Source: Motacilla alba alba
Lineage: Eukaryota; Chordata; Aves; Passeriformes; Motacillidae
Assembly (NCBI RefSeq): GCF_015832195.1
Contig: NC_052045.1
Location: 4,774,001-4,838,000 of the forward strand
Direction of reading: 5' to 3'
Length of the DNA stretch: 64,000 nt
A model generated the notes under the pieces. That model made no database searches. It saw only the letters and a program-made list of their open reading frames with translations, and was not told the origin of the DNA. Positions 27,101-38,536 of the stretch are shown in pieces. The translations under genes and the position numbers were made by a program. Position 1 is the stretch's first letter, and every line of letters starts with the position of its first letter.

Positions 27101-30100
27101 TGTGCACTGCAGATCTGGGAGCCTGGAGCTCCATCCCCCTCTCCCAGCGGAGCTGTGTCTTCGCGTGGGCAAATTGAAGAGGAGCTTTTCCTTTCTCTCA
27201 CTTTATTTCCTTGTGACACCTTTATAGCTGCTAATTGTGGGGACAGGTGAGTGAACTCAATCTTTAACTCTTATTTCTGGGGAAGCTACTGAATTTTTGT
27301 GTAATCTGCTAATTAGGAGAATAATGAACTTTGACTCATTCTCCTCTTTCGCTCGTTGCCTCTTAAGGATGTTAATAACAGCGAAATGGAGGGGTGACCT
27401 TCAGCTGCCCTTCCATAACTGTCAGCCTTCACTGCACGTGGGGAGCCTGAGACTGCCAAAGTGGAGCTGCTCCATCTGGGAAGCAGAATCTGAGCAAAAA
27501 ATCCAGCACTTTAACTCACAGGAGTGGGTAATCAGCCCTTTTTTCCCATGCTGTTGGGTCATGCTGAAGAATGGGTTGGTCCCACCATGGGCAGGGATGT
27601 GTCCCATCATCCCAGTTCGCTCCAAGCCCCATCCAACCTGGCCTGGAACACTTCTAGGGATGGGGCCTTCACAGCCTCTTTGGGCAACCTGTGCCAGTGC
27701 TGCACGTCTAAGTTTGGTCTCTAAAATGCCCAAAGGAAAAGAAAACCGAGGAGCACAAGGTAGGAAAAAATGAAGGACCAAAATGAAGAAAAGTTGTCTC
27801 AGCAACTCAAAGAGCTTCCAGAAGCTGCAGCATGGAGCTAACCCAGCCCTCTTGGTGACATTGTAGTGACAACTAACCAACCTCTGACTACTGAAACAAA
27901 GGGATAATCAGGCACCGGGCAGGATCTGCCACCCCTTGGAAGCACTGAAGCTCATTCCAAGATGGCAAATGCTGGGAGGAAAGCAGCACACTGGCTCATG
28001 TATTCCAGGTGCTTTTGGGAGAAGGCTGGCAGGGGAAACTGCTCAGAAAATGGCCTCAGCTGCAAAGGCAGCACCAGCAAATGTCAGATTGGCTTTGGCT
28101 CTTTCCAGAGTCACCCAGGGGAGGAAATCCAGAGAAATGGTTCCACTGCTTTGGAAGGGCTCTCAGAAACACCTCCCTGAGCAGTCCATTGGTTATTGGA
28201 GCTGGCACAGTCAGATTTGCCCTCTGGAATGTACAGTAAATAAAAGGCATGTCAGGGGGAAATCCAAAGGGATCCAGCGCTATATTGAGCCATAACAATC
28301 TTCATCCTTTGGTGCTGGATTCCCCCAGAGACAGATGGACACACAGCCCTCCTCAGGCTCGTCATCCATAAATGTCTGGGAATGCATTTGCACCAGTGGT
28401 GTCTGTCTTGAGAGCCTTTTGGTGGAAAAAGTGATGTCATTGTGCAGTGAATAACCACGCCTCCTCCCAAAAGTAGGGAGGTGGTGGGCAGAATAAAGCT
28501 GCTGGTGAAGGGTTCCCTGCAAGGCTGGGACATCCCACAGTCCTGGTGCTCCACCTCCCATTCCCAAGGCCAGACCACATTCCCACTCCGCAGATTGCCA
28601 GCTTTTTCACACTTCCTCAAGGAGAGATCCTTTCTGCAAGGGAGGTTAATTAACACTGACCCGCAGGCCATGATTAGAAGACAAGAGGCGCTTTCTCCTG
28701 CATCGTCCCTGCACATCCCGCTATCCGAAGGAAAGGGATGGCTGGGGACTTGAGCCTGTGTTAAATCCATTGTTCCTACTGCTTAGTGCAATTATGCAAA
28801 ATATTTTTAGAAGGGATAACGAGAAAATAACCATGGAGGGATGCAACCCAAATCCATCCAGAAGCCAGGGCCAAGCAGGATCCAGAGGTCTGAGATCAGG
28901 ATAAGCCCCCGAATGAAAGGATCAGTTGAAACACTAAGGAAACTTTGCTGAAAACCACATTGAATCCTTCTGCTATCATTTGAGTGGAAAATATAGCAGG
29001 AAGTGTCTTCCAGCTGAACTTGTTCCCCCGAATGACTGTTAATAACAATGATTGCTGTTCAGATTGAAGCTGCATTAATACAAACTTCAATTTTAACAGC
29101 AGCATCTTTGTCTAATGCCAAGAGGTTTATGTGATGCATAATCAGCTCTTCCAAAAAGTGTCACATTCGAAGCCCCAGCCTTTTAATCAAGGAGTAGTCA
29201 AATAAAGTGGAAAAGCAATGAAGAAAAAGAAGAAAAAAAAAAAAAGGAAGACAGTTGAGTATTACTCGGCATCCTTTTCTGTGATATTTCTGCCCAATGT
29301 GCAGGCTGGACACACTCCTCAGGGACATCTGCTGCCTCCCGGGAGCCTGGACTACAGATGGGAAGGGAAAGCTTCCTGCCCTGTACAGCCCTTGGATTAT
29401 CATTATCCATTATGGCATCACAACAACCCCATGGAAAACTACAGGCTTGGGAATCTGTTTGTGGAAAGGGCCCTGGGGGTGCTGGTGCCAGCAGCTGGAC
29501 ATGAGCCCAGGGGTTCCCAGCTGGGCAAGAGGCCAGTGGCACCTGGCTTGGGTCAGGAATGGTGTCCAGGGGATCAGGGCAGAGCTGTCCCCTGTGCTGG
29601 CACTGCTGGGGCACCTCCAGTGCTGGGGGCAGCTCGGGGACCCTCCTGGCCAGAGGGACATTGGGGGGCTGGAGTGAGTCCAGGGAAGGGCACGGAGCTG
29701 GGAAGGGGCTGGAGCACCAGGAGGGGCTGAGGGAGCTGGGAAGGGGCTCAGCCTGGAGAAAAGGAGGCTCAGGGGGGACCTTGTGGCTCTGCACAACTCC
29801 TGACAGGAGGGGACAGCCAGGGGGTCGGGCTCTGCTCCAGGGAACAGGAACAGGAGAGGGAACGGCCTCAGGCTGGGCCAGGGGAGGCTCAGGGTGGAGA
29901 TCAGCAGGAATTTCTCCATGGAAAGCATTGTCCATCTCTGTCCTCTCAGGCTGCCCAGGGAGAGGTAGAATGACCATCCTTGGAGGAATTGAAAAGCTGT
30001 GTAGATGTGGCAGCCGGGGACATGGGTCAATATCAGAACCTTTCTTGTTAAATATTTTCACTGATTTTATTATGAGGCAGCAGGAGCTGGTGAAGGATCT

Positions 30101-33100
30101 GCAATTAAGCAGTGGTTTTTCAGAGAAAGACCTGATTTCATTACGAAGTTCTTCACTTGGCTCAGCTCAACTGAGCTCCAGCCTGTGGCTGCTTGAGTCA
30201 TAAAAGAGCTTTTTTCTGAGTTTGAGTCACTAGTATAAATCAAGTATTTCTAATATTGAAGCCCGTTATTCCTCTCAAATACAGAAAAGGAAAAAGCCCA
30301 AGTGATAATTCAGTGGAATCATTGGTAACAGCAGTGGGAAAAATGAATAAATGCCTATTTTTAATTCATTTTCCTGCAGTGCCATCGTTTCATCTTTTCA
30401 GGTCTCCTTAAGCCAGCCCTCCCATTTTGGATCATGGGGTTTGCCTTTCATCCCTCCGTGGGTTTCCAGCTCTATCAAAGCTAACAGCAGAGGAGCAGCC
30501 CAAATGCAAAGCCTGACTTTGGGGAACTGAGCAGGGCTGATGCTGCCCAGACTTAACTCACCTGCAGGCTTTACTGAAATAAAAGGGTTGCATACAGGAG
30601 TAGTAAAACCAAAGTGATTTTCAAAAATCTCAGCCCTGCCAGGACTAAGGACTGTCTTGCTAAAGCCTGGCTGAGCACAGAATCATGGAATCACAGAATG
30701 ATTTGGGTTGGAAGGGGACCATAAGGGCCATGGACAGGGACACCTTCCACCAGACCAGGTTGCTCAGAGCTCCCAGGGGTTTAATCCCAGTGGGGAAGAG
30801 GGAAATAATAATTTGCTGCTCCCATCAGAGCCCCATCTCCCACGGCAGCACTTCATCCCCACCTGCCCCCATTCCAAAGCCACCCTGCCCCGGCCCTGTC
30901 CCCTCACCTGAGAGCAGCAGGAATCCTCCCCCAATTTTGTAGGAGTGGGGGCTGGAGAAGGGGACCCCACAGACCAGCAGGAGCCCCCCCACGAGCCCGG
31001 CAGCCACGGCCAGCAGGATGAACGCCGTCCAAAAACCTCTGTACACTGCAACAGGAGCAAAGTCAGTGAAAGGAGAGGGAAAGAGGGAAATTTCAACCTC
31101 AGAAATATTTTTTTTAATGATGCCATGTTTAATTCCTGCTGTAGCAACAGTAAAAACAACAACCTGTGACGCTGTTGTGTCAGGCAGAGCTGAGGCTCCA
31201 GCTTTGCCAGGGCACCTGGAACAGCCATGGGTTCAGGGGGAATGTCATGCCCTAGAGAATGGGACTAAAATGAGGCCAAAGGGTTGGGAAGGTTTGCCAG
31301 GGAAGCACACAAAAAAAAAAAAAAAAAAGGGGTGGGAGGAAAGGACATTGCTCTTAGCTGTGCTGGGGAAGGTTGGAAAAGCTTGGCAGGAAAGGAAAGA
31401 AAATAGCAAAATTTGGAGAGGTGGATTCAGACCACAGCTTTGTTCCACTTTAATTAACACTTCAGGAAGGTGCCAGGCTCCTGGTTTAAAATAAAAGCAG
31501 CATTTGCTAGCAGGACTGCAGGGAAAACAGGAACTCATGAGTTCCCTGTTAATGGCCTTGTTAGACTCTGGGAAAGAGAACGGGGCAGGAGAGCAGCTGT
31601 CTGTCCATCCAAGGAATTTGGGGGATTGGCTATGACTTCACACAACCACCCCAGGCAGAGCTGAGCAAGCTTGGTCCATCACATCCACCAGATGGAACAG
31701 GATGGGATGTAGCCCACTAATTCAAGTGTCCCAGTAGCCAAGTGTCCTGCAGACACTGCCATAAACCTTATCCAAAGGGAGTGGTCCTCCAGCAGAGACC
31801 CTCTGATACCCTGCTCCCCATCCCCTGATTTATCTGATCCTTTGGACCACCACATCTTGCCCTGCCAGTTGTTTTCCAGAAGCTCCAGCTCGATTTAAGC
31901 TGAGCACCGGCAAGTGGGTAGTGCTGAAATGATTCACACTTGAAAGAAAAACGATACAGAGAAGATGCGTTTTCCTCATTTGAAACCATTTTGTCAGGAG
32001 AGCCACTTAGGGAGAGATAAGTATCTTGAACTCTCCAAAACCACAGAATTCATTTTCATGTTTAACCTCCCGTCACCCGTTTCTCTCAGGGAGCCTAAGA
32101 GGATGCAGATAAGGCAGAATTATCTCTGGAGCAGGTAATAGCTGGAGGACCCCTCTCCTTGGACAGCCTCCTGCTTTGTCAGCCCTTGCAAATGAGGAAG
32201 GGCTGGTTAGAAAGAAAAGGTGCTGAGGACAGAAGCGGCTGCTCCCCCGAGGGCTCTGCAGAGGGTTGGGGCAGGAGAGGATCCCGGTGCTCCATCCACC
32301 GGAGCCACCCCCAAGTGTCCCGAGGTGATGAGGACAGGCAGAGCCCGCAGAGAGGGGTGCAGCCCCACATCCCGGCACCTCCACAGAACCACTGGGGTGG
32401 GAAAAGAGCCCTGAGAATACCGAGATGGTCCCGGGACTGTCCCAGGGGACACATCTGGGAGGGTTTCCCAGCCGGGGCTGACAGGCAGGGACAGATGCCT
32501 CCAGCGCCCTTTATTAGGACGGAAAAAATAGTGAGTGTGTGTTTATCAGCAGGATCATTCCGAACCGGGACGCTGTGCCCGTCTCTCCCAAGCAGAAACA
32601 ATCCCTCTGCTCATCCCGCGTGTTTGCTGCGCATCCCGCACCAGCTCCTCCTCCTCCTCCTCCTCCCTCCGCAGCCCCCTCGGATCCATCTGACACCAGG
32701 GAGCGTTCCCCGGGGCAGGAATTCTGCACAGCCAAAGAAATGAGCTGCCCTTCCTCACATGCTCCTACTGACAATATTTTTTTTTATAATTAATTTCTCA
32801 TAGAAAAAAAAATAAAACTAAAAAGAGGTACTACTAAAGGCTAAGGAAAAGGTCAAGATGTTTGTTTGTGCAGAATCCTCCTGCATCCCCGGAGGCAAGG
32901 CAGACTGATGCACACTATTTAAAGAAATCAATTCATTTCAAAAAAAGATCATTGAATTAATTCTAACTGCTGCCACCAATTTAGCGAATTAAAATTCCTA
33001 ACAGCAACTGATTCATTAAAGAACTTGGAAAATATAGAGAAACATAAATAAAAAGGGACCCGGTTGAAAGGAAGTTCTCCAACTGTGTAGTGCTCATTGC

Positions 33101-36100
33101 TTTAAAAATAAGCCAGTCACTTACGTGGATTTTCTAACAATTTGGTTTTTAACTGATTTTCCAGTGCTTGTTTATTTTCTCTTGCAACAAATCAACACCT
33201 GAGCTATCCCAGAAAACCAGACTCTGGGACCGAGCCAGCACTCAGGCTGGGTTTGGGTGGTCTGCCCCAGCTCCTCCCAGTGACAGAGGAGATGGGAGAG
33301 AATGGATTTATGCTCCTGCCTGGCTCCCAGGAGCAGGGCTGAGACCCCGCGGGAGGGAGCTGAGCCCATCCCCAGGCTGGAGGAGCAACGTGGGGGAACC
33401 TCTCAACGTGGGCTTGGGCAGCCACCCTGGCAGGACTGGCTTGTGAAGGAGCTTTCCAGAGGTCTTGGCCGTGTGAATTTAGAGCAGGAGAGCGTGACAC
33501 ACATCCCAGATCTCCGCCTGATCCCTTGGAAAAGGAGCTGCTGGGGGAGGAGGAAAGAAACTCACCTGCAGTTGTGTCATAGGAAGGATGGGGGAAAGGT
33601 CCCACAGCAATGGGCATGGGGAAGAGGTAGCCATGCATGCAGAACTTGGGGTGTGCTTGGCTGGCTGGAAAAGATGAAGAAAAAGAAGAATTAAATCCCA
33701 GTTTGCTTTTCTTTCCATCAGGATCAGTTGCAGTGCTGAGATGGTGATGTGCTGTTGTGCAAAACCTGCAAAACCCTCAGTGAAATCAGAAGGCTGGGGA
33801 GGGAAAAAAGATAATAAATCTTGGTTAGAGAGAAAAATAAAAATAGAAATAATAATTATGAAAGAGAGGAGATATCAGAGGACCTGAGACTGCTTCTAAC
33901 ACATCTTCTCATCTTCATAACCTGACTCTGAGGTGGACAAAAATCATGAAAGATGGAACAACTGAAGTCAGTGTAAATATTCTTGTTGCTATTTTCCTCC
34001 AGAGAATGTGCCTGATCACCTGGAAGGGTCAAAATATTTGGGTACCAGGCACTTCCAAGACCTCCAGCTGGTGAGAAGGAAAAGCACAATTAGAATGGAA
34101 GTGCCCCATCAATATTAATACCACTGAGGCTTATCATGATTAACAGTAATAGAGTGAATGTTAAATGAATTAATTAATGGTTGGCCACTTATTTAAATAT
34201 GTTCCCCAGCTCAAAGGAGCACTTTATAATAGGTGGACATTAGTTCATGCTAAATTGACTATGGAATACCTATTGAATTAATTATTACATCCACAAGAGC
34301 AGCAAATTAATTTGCCATGATCAATCCTATTATAATAAATACCTAAAGAAGTAGCGAAAAAAATTTGCCAGTTATCAGAGTGACTCATTTTACTTCAGGT
34401 AAAATTATATTATGTATTTCCATATAATGTGATTCAGCAGCAAACTCCCTGTCTCAAGCCTGTCCTTTTTTATCACAAATTTCCTGTGTGAAAAACCTCC
34501 CATTGTTGAGCGGTGGCGGGAAGTATTCCTGCAAGATTTTACAGGAAACAGGTCAGGGGCTGGGGGACAGCGAAGTCATTTGAAATTTTAATCACTGCAG
34601 AGTAAATTTAGTGTGGGAACCTGCATTATTTGCAGGGAAGTGCCCTCTGAGGTGATTGTGCTGCTCCACAACCTCAGGAACATCTTCCACCGAGGCCTCG
34701 GTGGGCACAGGGCCAAGGTTTCTGTGGTGTTCAAAGCCTTTGCAGAACTTATTTAAAATCTTTGGGGATTTTATCACAAATCCTACTGTAGGGTTGTGGC
34801 CCCCGGCAGGGCTGGTGCCAGGTATGTCCTGGTGTGGTCTCATTCCTTTCCTATTCCTGGTGGGAGCACCTGGTTCCCTGGGCCAACCCTTCACTGCACG
34901 AGGGCCACCAGGGTGGCACCAACCAGGGTCACAGAATAGGTTTCACCCCTCCCTTCAATTTGTTTTTGAAGAGTGAATGTGTTTTTTTAAAAAATAAAGG
35001 ACTTTGCATCCCTCTCTGTTTATCCTCAAGCGCAATTTCAACGATCTTAAAAAGTAAAAAAGGTGAGAACTTAAAATAAAATAAAATGGCTTTCCATGGT
35101 GCACCACTGGTCCTGCACGAACATTTCCAGCCTTCCCTGTGCTGAAACCAGTGGGAGCTGGGAATGCTGAGGAAGGCAGAAAACAGGGAGAGAAGAGTGA
35201 TGCTGGGAAGGGCATGGACTCCCATTTACAGAACTTTGCTGAGCACAAACATCAAGAGGTGTTGGGAGGGAGGGGGAGGAAGGAACAGCATCTCCTTGCT
35301 GGTGGAAGCCACCACGTCACATAACCTCACAGGTGATCAATTAAATGGCCTCATGAGGTTGCAACATTTCAGTGAACAGCCCTCTGAGAGCAAAATCCAA
35401 GTCAAAAAATGAGCATGGAAAGGGCACAAAAAGAGTGAGCCAGCTTTGCTTTTGACAGAAGATGAGAATGACAAAAATGAAATGAAAACTGTCTCCTCAT
35501 CCCTGGGAGCACTCCCTGTGTTTGTTTCCCATTAATCTGTGATGGAATGGTGTGGATAGGGAGTGGTGGCATTGTACTCACTGTACCAGAAGGTCCAGAT
35601 GCTCTCAGGGTGGCCCTCACCAAAGAACCAGCACCGCCAGAAGAAACCCTCGTGGTGGAAAGTGAGGATCTCCTTCCCGACCTCTGTTGGAGTTTCAGCC
35701 TGGGGAGAATGAAAGTCCAGGCTGAAACAGGGAACATCATGGTACAAAGAGTGTGTGCTTTGCTTAGACAGACGTTAATTTTGTTTTTATGGGGTTTTCA
35801 TTTGTTTTTTGAGTCAGTTTACAACAAACTGTCCTGCAGACCTGCACAAACCGTTTGCCTGCTTTTCTCCTGGTGTTAAACCCCTGCTGGCCAGAGCTGG
35901 ATGGGAATTTCAGGGAGCTGGGCCTTCTGGGTGTGTTCTACTCCTCAAACACCTTCCTCCAACCCCCAGAGCACACCTACAAGCACAAGATTTTGGAATT
36001 TCTTGAAGGGATAATATTGCAAAGTCCAGCCATGGAAGATTTACCAAAGAACTTATTAAAATTATCCTCAAAGCCAGCTTTATCTTCCCCACACACAGTT

Positions 36101-38340
36101 TGGTAAAGGAGACAGGACTGTGACAAAATTAAGTTTTATCATGGCAGGGGAATGTCCATAGAGGAATGGCCCCTGTGAACCACAGAAAGGAGATGGGACT
36201 CCACAGGGAGGTTCTAGAGGTACTTATCCTGTCACAGGTTAATAGGTTTGGGTGGGAGGGAACCTTAGAGCCCATCCAGTGCCACCCCCTGCCATGGGCA
36301 GGGACACCTGCCACTAGCCCACATTGCTCCAAGCCCCGTCCAACCTCACCTTGGACCCTTTCCAGGGGTCCAGGGGCAGCCACAGCTGCTCTGGGCATCC
36401 TGTGCCAGGGCCTTGCAGGGAAGAATTTCTCCCCAGTATCCCTCTGGCAGTGGGAAGCCATTCCCTGTGTCCTGTCCCTCCACCCCTTGTCCCCAAGTCC
36501 CTCTCCAGCTCTCCTGGAGCCCCTTTAGGCCCTGGAAGGGGCTCTGAGGTCTCCCCAGAGATCTTCTGCTTCCCTCTCCTAGATGGTTTTATGTACCACA
36601 TTATAGCAGCTTCCAGAGCTCTGACCTGATTCTCCTCTTACTTTCAGGATAAAACCCTGACTATGACAAGGGGAGCATTCAGCCCTGAAACCTCCTCAGC
36701 TGGTGGCTCTGACTTGGTGCATCCACAACACATTTCACTGAGCTTGCCAGACCATCCTTATCTGTAAGGAACAGGATTTGACAGTTTAAGGAAGGACAGA
36801 GAAGGTAAAAACAGAGCCTGTTATCCACAACCAGTAACAGAAATAGAAATAATAGAAACAGTGTCTGAAATAGAAATAAAATAGCTCAGAGGGAAGAGCA
36901 AGAGCAGTTCCTATTTCTGCCTGGTGCCTTTGAAGTCACTGCCTCAGCATCAGGCTCCCCAACACTTGGCCAAGAGCATCTCTGAAACGTTTGAGATGCT
37001 TATTTGTGTCGTGCAGTGCATCACCTCTGCTCTCTCCACTTTTCAAAACAACTAAAATGTGAAACAATTAATGCTGTCACTTCCCAAGTACACGAAAAAC
37101 AAGTGGCACTTCTCTGTCTCTGCCATCCCCAGGCTTTACTGAGCTGTTTGAAACTGAAGACCCTGTTTTCTGTTTCACTTCTCCAGGCATTTTTCCATCA
37201 TAATTTTTCTTTTTTTTTTTTTTTAAGTTAGGAAAGTCATTTGGAACCATGACTCAAGCAAACAGTGCCCTACATTTGATTATGGGATTCTGCAATGAAA
37301 GAAAAAATATTTCTTGCTGGCATCATGATGCCTACCCAGGGTGACTCACTGCACCAGGAAAAAAAATCAAACCTAATTGGATTGAACTTTGAAGTAACAA
37401 AAAGTCTGCACACAACGAGGATCTTCCTGTCATTCTGTAATGGAAACCACACATTGATTGGCACAAAAACATTTCGGGGGAGTGGGTGGCTCGAGGAACT
37501 GATCTGGTTGTTATTTCATTGAAGAGTTAGACAACAGCAAGTGCAGCAAGAATCCAACTTGAAGGATCTATAAATGAGTGACCCCAGCCCTTAGCACTAA
37601 AATATCAAGCTGTCCCTCGAAAATTACATTTCCTGCTAACTAAAATCCTATATAAACCTTACTTTGAGGATATCCAGGCCACTGGTCGGATGGGCAGGAG
37701 CCCGTCTGCTCTGCTCTGTGTCTGATGTTCACTTCAGTTTGGTGTCTGTGCTGCAGCTGTACCACTTCAGATGGAAGTGATTGCCAAGGCCCTCACTTTT
37801 AAACGTGAACTAGTTTTAAACGAAGAAACTACAGAGGGAGAAATCTTTTAATGGCAAATATCAGGAGATATCTTTTGTCTTTAGAAGGAAATGCTGTCAA
37901 CAGCTAAAGCTCTTACATTTTTGCCTTTCATTCTCTAATGTTCATATCTGCCAGATTACAGAGGTGCTGTCTTAATGCTTCCTAGACACTATTTACTCCA
38001 GTCAAAATGCTCAATATTATGGAAAAGCTGGGTCAGATTTTAAAGAATTTAAAGTTTTATCTCAGGCTGACATTTTACATTAACAGGTCATTTTCATCGA
38101 GAATAAAAAAATTATCAGAGATTTCAAAATTTTAGATCTGAAATTATTTAGGTAAGTTCCTTCAAAGCACAAGATTTGAGAGCTCACCCCCCCGGTGCTC
38201 AGAGTGCTGTTCCCATGCTCGAAGCCCCCGCAGGTGTCCGTGGCCAGCAGCCAATAATCCGTCCCAAAGGCGACGAGGAAGAGCAGCACCCCGGTGCCCC
38301 CGAGGATCCCGGCTGCCAGGGCAGCTGCTCCAGCCTTCAT
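23933..38340 (-). CDS. TMEM182: TMEM182-family four-pass membrane protein, complete five-exon gene
   Basis: The coding sequence joins 38340-38188, 35699-35582, 33664-33566, 31045-30908 and 24162-23933. That is 738 nt: 245 residues plus TAA. All four introns are GT-AG and the phases agree (0, 1, 1, 1). Membrane segments lie near residues 9-30, 128-150, 163-183 and 211-237. The long first extracellular loop carries an N-glycosylation sequon (NST, 44-46) and the family hallmark HHEGFFWRCWF (66-76), the equivalent of the claudin W-C motif. The junction-spanning segments FWYTSQ, SYDTTAVYRGFW and YGWSF match what I know of TMEM182. Human TMEM182 is 229 aa. In mammals it is expressed in muscle and fat and affects myoblast differentiation and fusion; that role is family knowledge, not visible here. 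No frameshift or early stop is present. The N-terminus and C-terminus (ending RDIMDSLQ) diverge from mammalian TMEM182, so a paralogue is possible. Confidence 0.9.
24982..25012. repeat. Short AT/AC microsatellite in TMEM182 intron 4
   Basis: The bases read ATATAGATATACACACACAC and continue ACATATG. Confidence 0.8.
27585..27722 (-). mobile_element. CR1 fragment, reverse orientation, in TMEM182 intron 4
   Basis: It contains 'CCAAGCCCCATCCAACCTGG', CCTGGAACACTTCTAGGGAT and 'GGGCAACCTGTGCCAGTGCT', the reverse complement of the CR1 3' untranslated part. The extreme 3' end is missing. Confidence 0.9.
29417..30030 (+). mobile_element. CR1 LINE fragment covering the end of the reverse-transcriptase ORF and 3' region, in TMEM182 intron 4
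   Basis: This is the longest CR1 piece here (about 610 bp). The plus frame shows HNNPMENYRLG and ALGVLV, typical of the C-terminal part of CR1 ORF2, decayed and in one frame only in part. The DNA then follows GAGTCCAGGGAAGGGCACGG, 'CTCAGCCTGGAGAAAAGGAG' and the 3' region. It stops before the terminal octamers. A 287-codon open frame on the opposite strand is only its antisense shadow. Confidence 0.88.
30676..30782 (-). mobile_element. CR1 3' end fragment, reverse orientation, in TMEM182 intron 4
   Basis: It starts with the terminal octamers (CACAGAATCATGGAATCACA) followed by 'GATTTGGGTTGGAAGGGGAC' and 'CCAGACCAGGTTGCTCAGAG'. An internal deletion removes the usual 'AAAGATCATCCAGTTCCAAC' part. 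It lies about 125 bp from TMEM182 exon 4. Confidence 0.92.
30908..31045 (-). CDS. TMEM182: TMEM182 exon 4 (helix 2 and start of helix 3)
   Basis: It is 138 nt, entered and left in phase 1. The acceptor is CCTGTTGCAG and the donor GTGAGG. It encodes YRGFWTAFILLAV, then a Gly/Leu-rich helix, a short polar turn (SSPHSYK) and the start of helix 3 (GGGFLLLS). The YRGFW motif right at the exon start is typical of the family. Confidence 0.9.
32640..32668. repeat. (TCC)n triplet run
   Basis: A run of seven or more TCC triplets reads CTCCTCCTCCTCCTCCTCC. The codon-like frames here are simple-sequence artefacts. Confidence 0.8.
33566..33664 (-). CDS. TMEM182: TMEM182 exon 3 (second part of the extracellular loop)
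   Basis: It is 99 nt with phase 1 entry and exit. The acceptor follows a long pyrimidine tract (CTTTTTCTTCATCTTTTCCAG) and the donor is GTGAGT. It encodes SQAHPKFCMHGYLFPMP and, after an insertion-like GPFPHP stretch, SYDTTA. This corresponds to the loop stretch just before the second membrane helix in TMEM182. Confidence 0.88.
34100..34400. other. Repeat-free AT-rich block in TMEM182 intron 2
   Basis: The stretch is dense in ATTAAT and TTAATT cores (for example GAATTAATTAATGG at about 34168) and free of CR1 and simple repeats. This composition is common in conserved intronic enhancers, but I see no direct proof. Confidence 0.3.
35582..35699 (-). CDS. TMEM182: TMEM182 exon 2 (extracellular loop)
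   Basis: It encodes residues 52-90 plus the first base of codon 91. The acceptor is CTCCCCAG and the donor GTGAGT is a perfect match to consensus. It holds the HHEGFFWRCWF loop signature and ends in FWY, continued as T-S-Q in exon 3. This is the most recognisable part of the gene. Confidence 0.92.
36233..36565 (-). mobile_element. CR1 3' fragment, reverse orientation, in TMEM182 intron 1
   Basis: It contains CCCCCTGCCATGGGCAGGGA, 'CATTGCTCCAAGCCCCGTCC', 'CTCTGGCAGTGGGAAGCCAT' and 'CCCTCTCCAGCTCTCCTGGA', the reverse complement of about 330 bp of CR1. Confidence 0.92.
38188..38340 (-). CDS. TMEM182: TMEM182 exon 1 (start codon)
   Basis: It encodes residues 1-51, beginning MKAGAAALAAG and containing the first membrane helix followed by VAFGTDYWLLATD, a strongly family-typical stretch. 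The ATG is the only one in frame before the helix. The donor GTGAGC follows a run of G at 38187. The exon ends in phase 0. The sequon NST (44-46) is at its end. Confidence 0.9.
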
Positions 38341-38434
38341 GGGGCAGAGGGGGGAAACCAGCCCAATGGAAATGAGAAAAGGAGGAAAAGCCCCGAGTTT
38401 CCCGGGTCTCTAGAAGAGCGGGGCCAGAGAAATG

Positions 38435-38536
38435 CTATTTTTGGATGTGGATAATGATCTCCTGGCTGGTGTGAGTTTCAGTGGGTGGTGGGGCAGGACT
38501 AATAAAAGCAGATGACCTGGTGCAAGCGAGCAGCTG
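38435..38536 (-). promoter_or_regulatory. TMEM182: Possible TMEM182 promoter with muscle-type motifs
   Basis: Within 200 bp upstream of the TMEM182 ATG lie a CArG-like CTATTTTTGG (38435-38444), a MEF2-like CTAATAAAAG (38499-38508) and an E-box CAGCTG (38531-38536). TMEM182 is a muscle gene and CAGCTG is a preferred myogenic bHLH site. The transcription start is not visible, and each motif alone is common by chance. Confidence 0.35.

Noticed and set aside
29218..29246. A-run as the tail of a processed pseudogene or SINE (also at 31311-31328)
   Set aside because: No retrocopy body or target-site duplication is visible next to these runs, and CR1 does not leave A tails.
29198..30061. 287-codon proline-rich open frame on the minus strand
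   Set aside because: It is the antisense of a CR1 fragment. The proline/leucine composition follows from GC-rich CR1 sequence.
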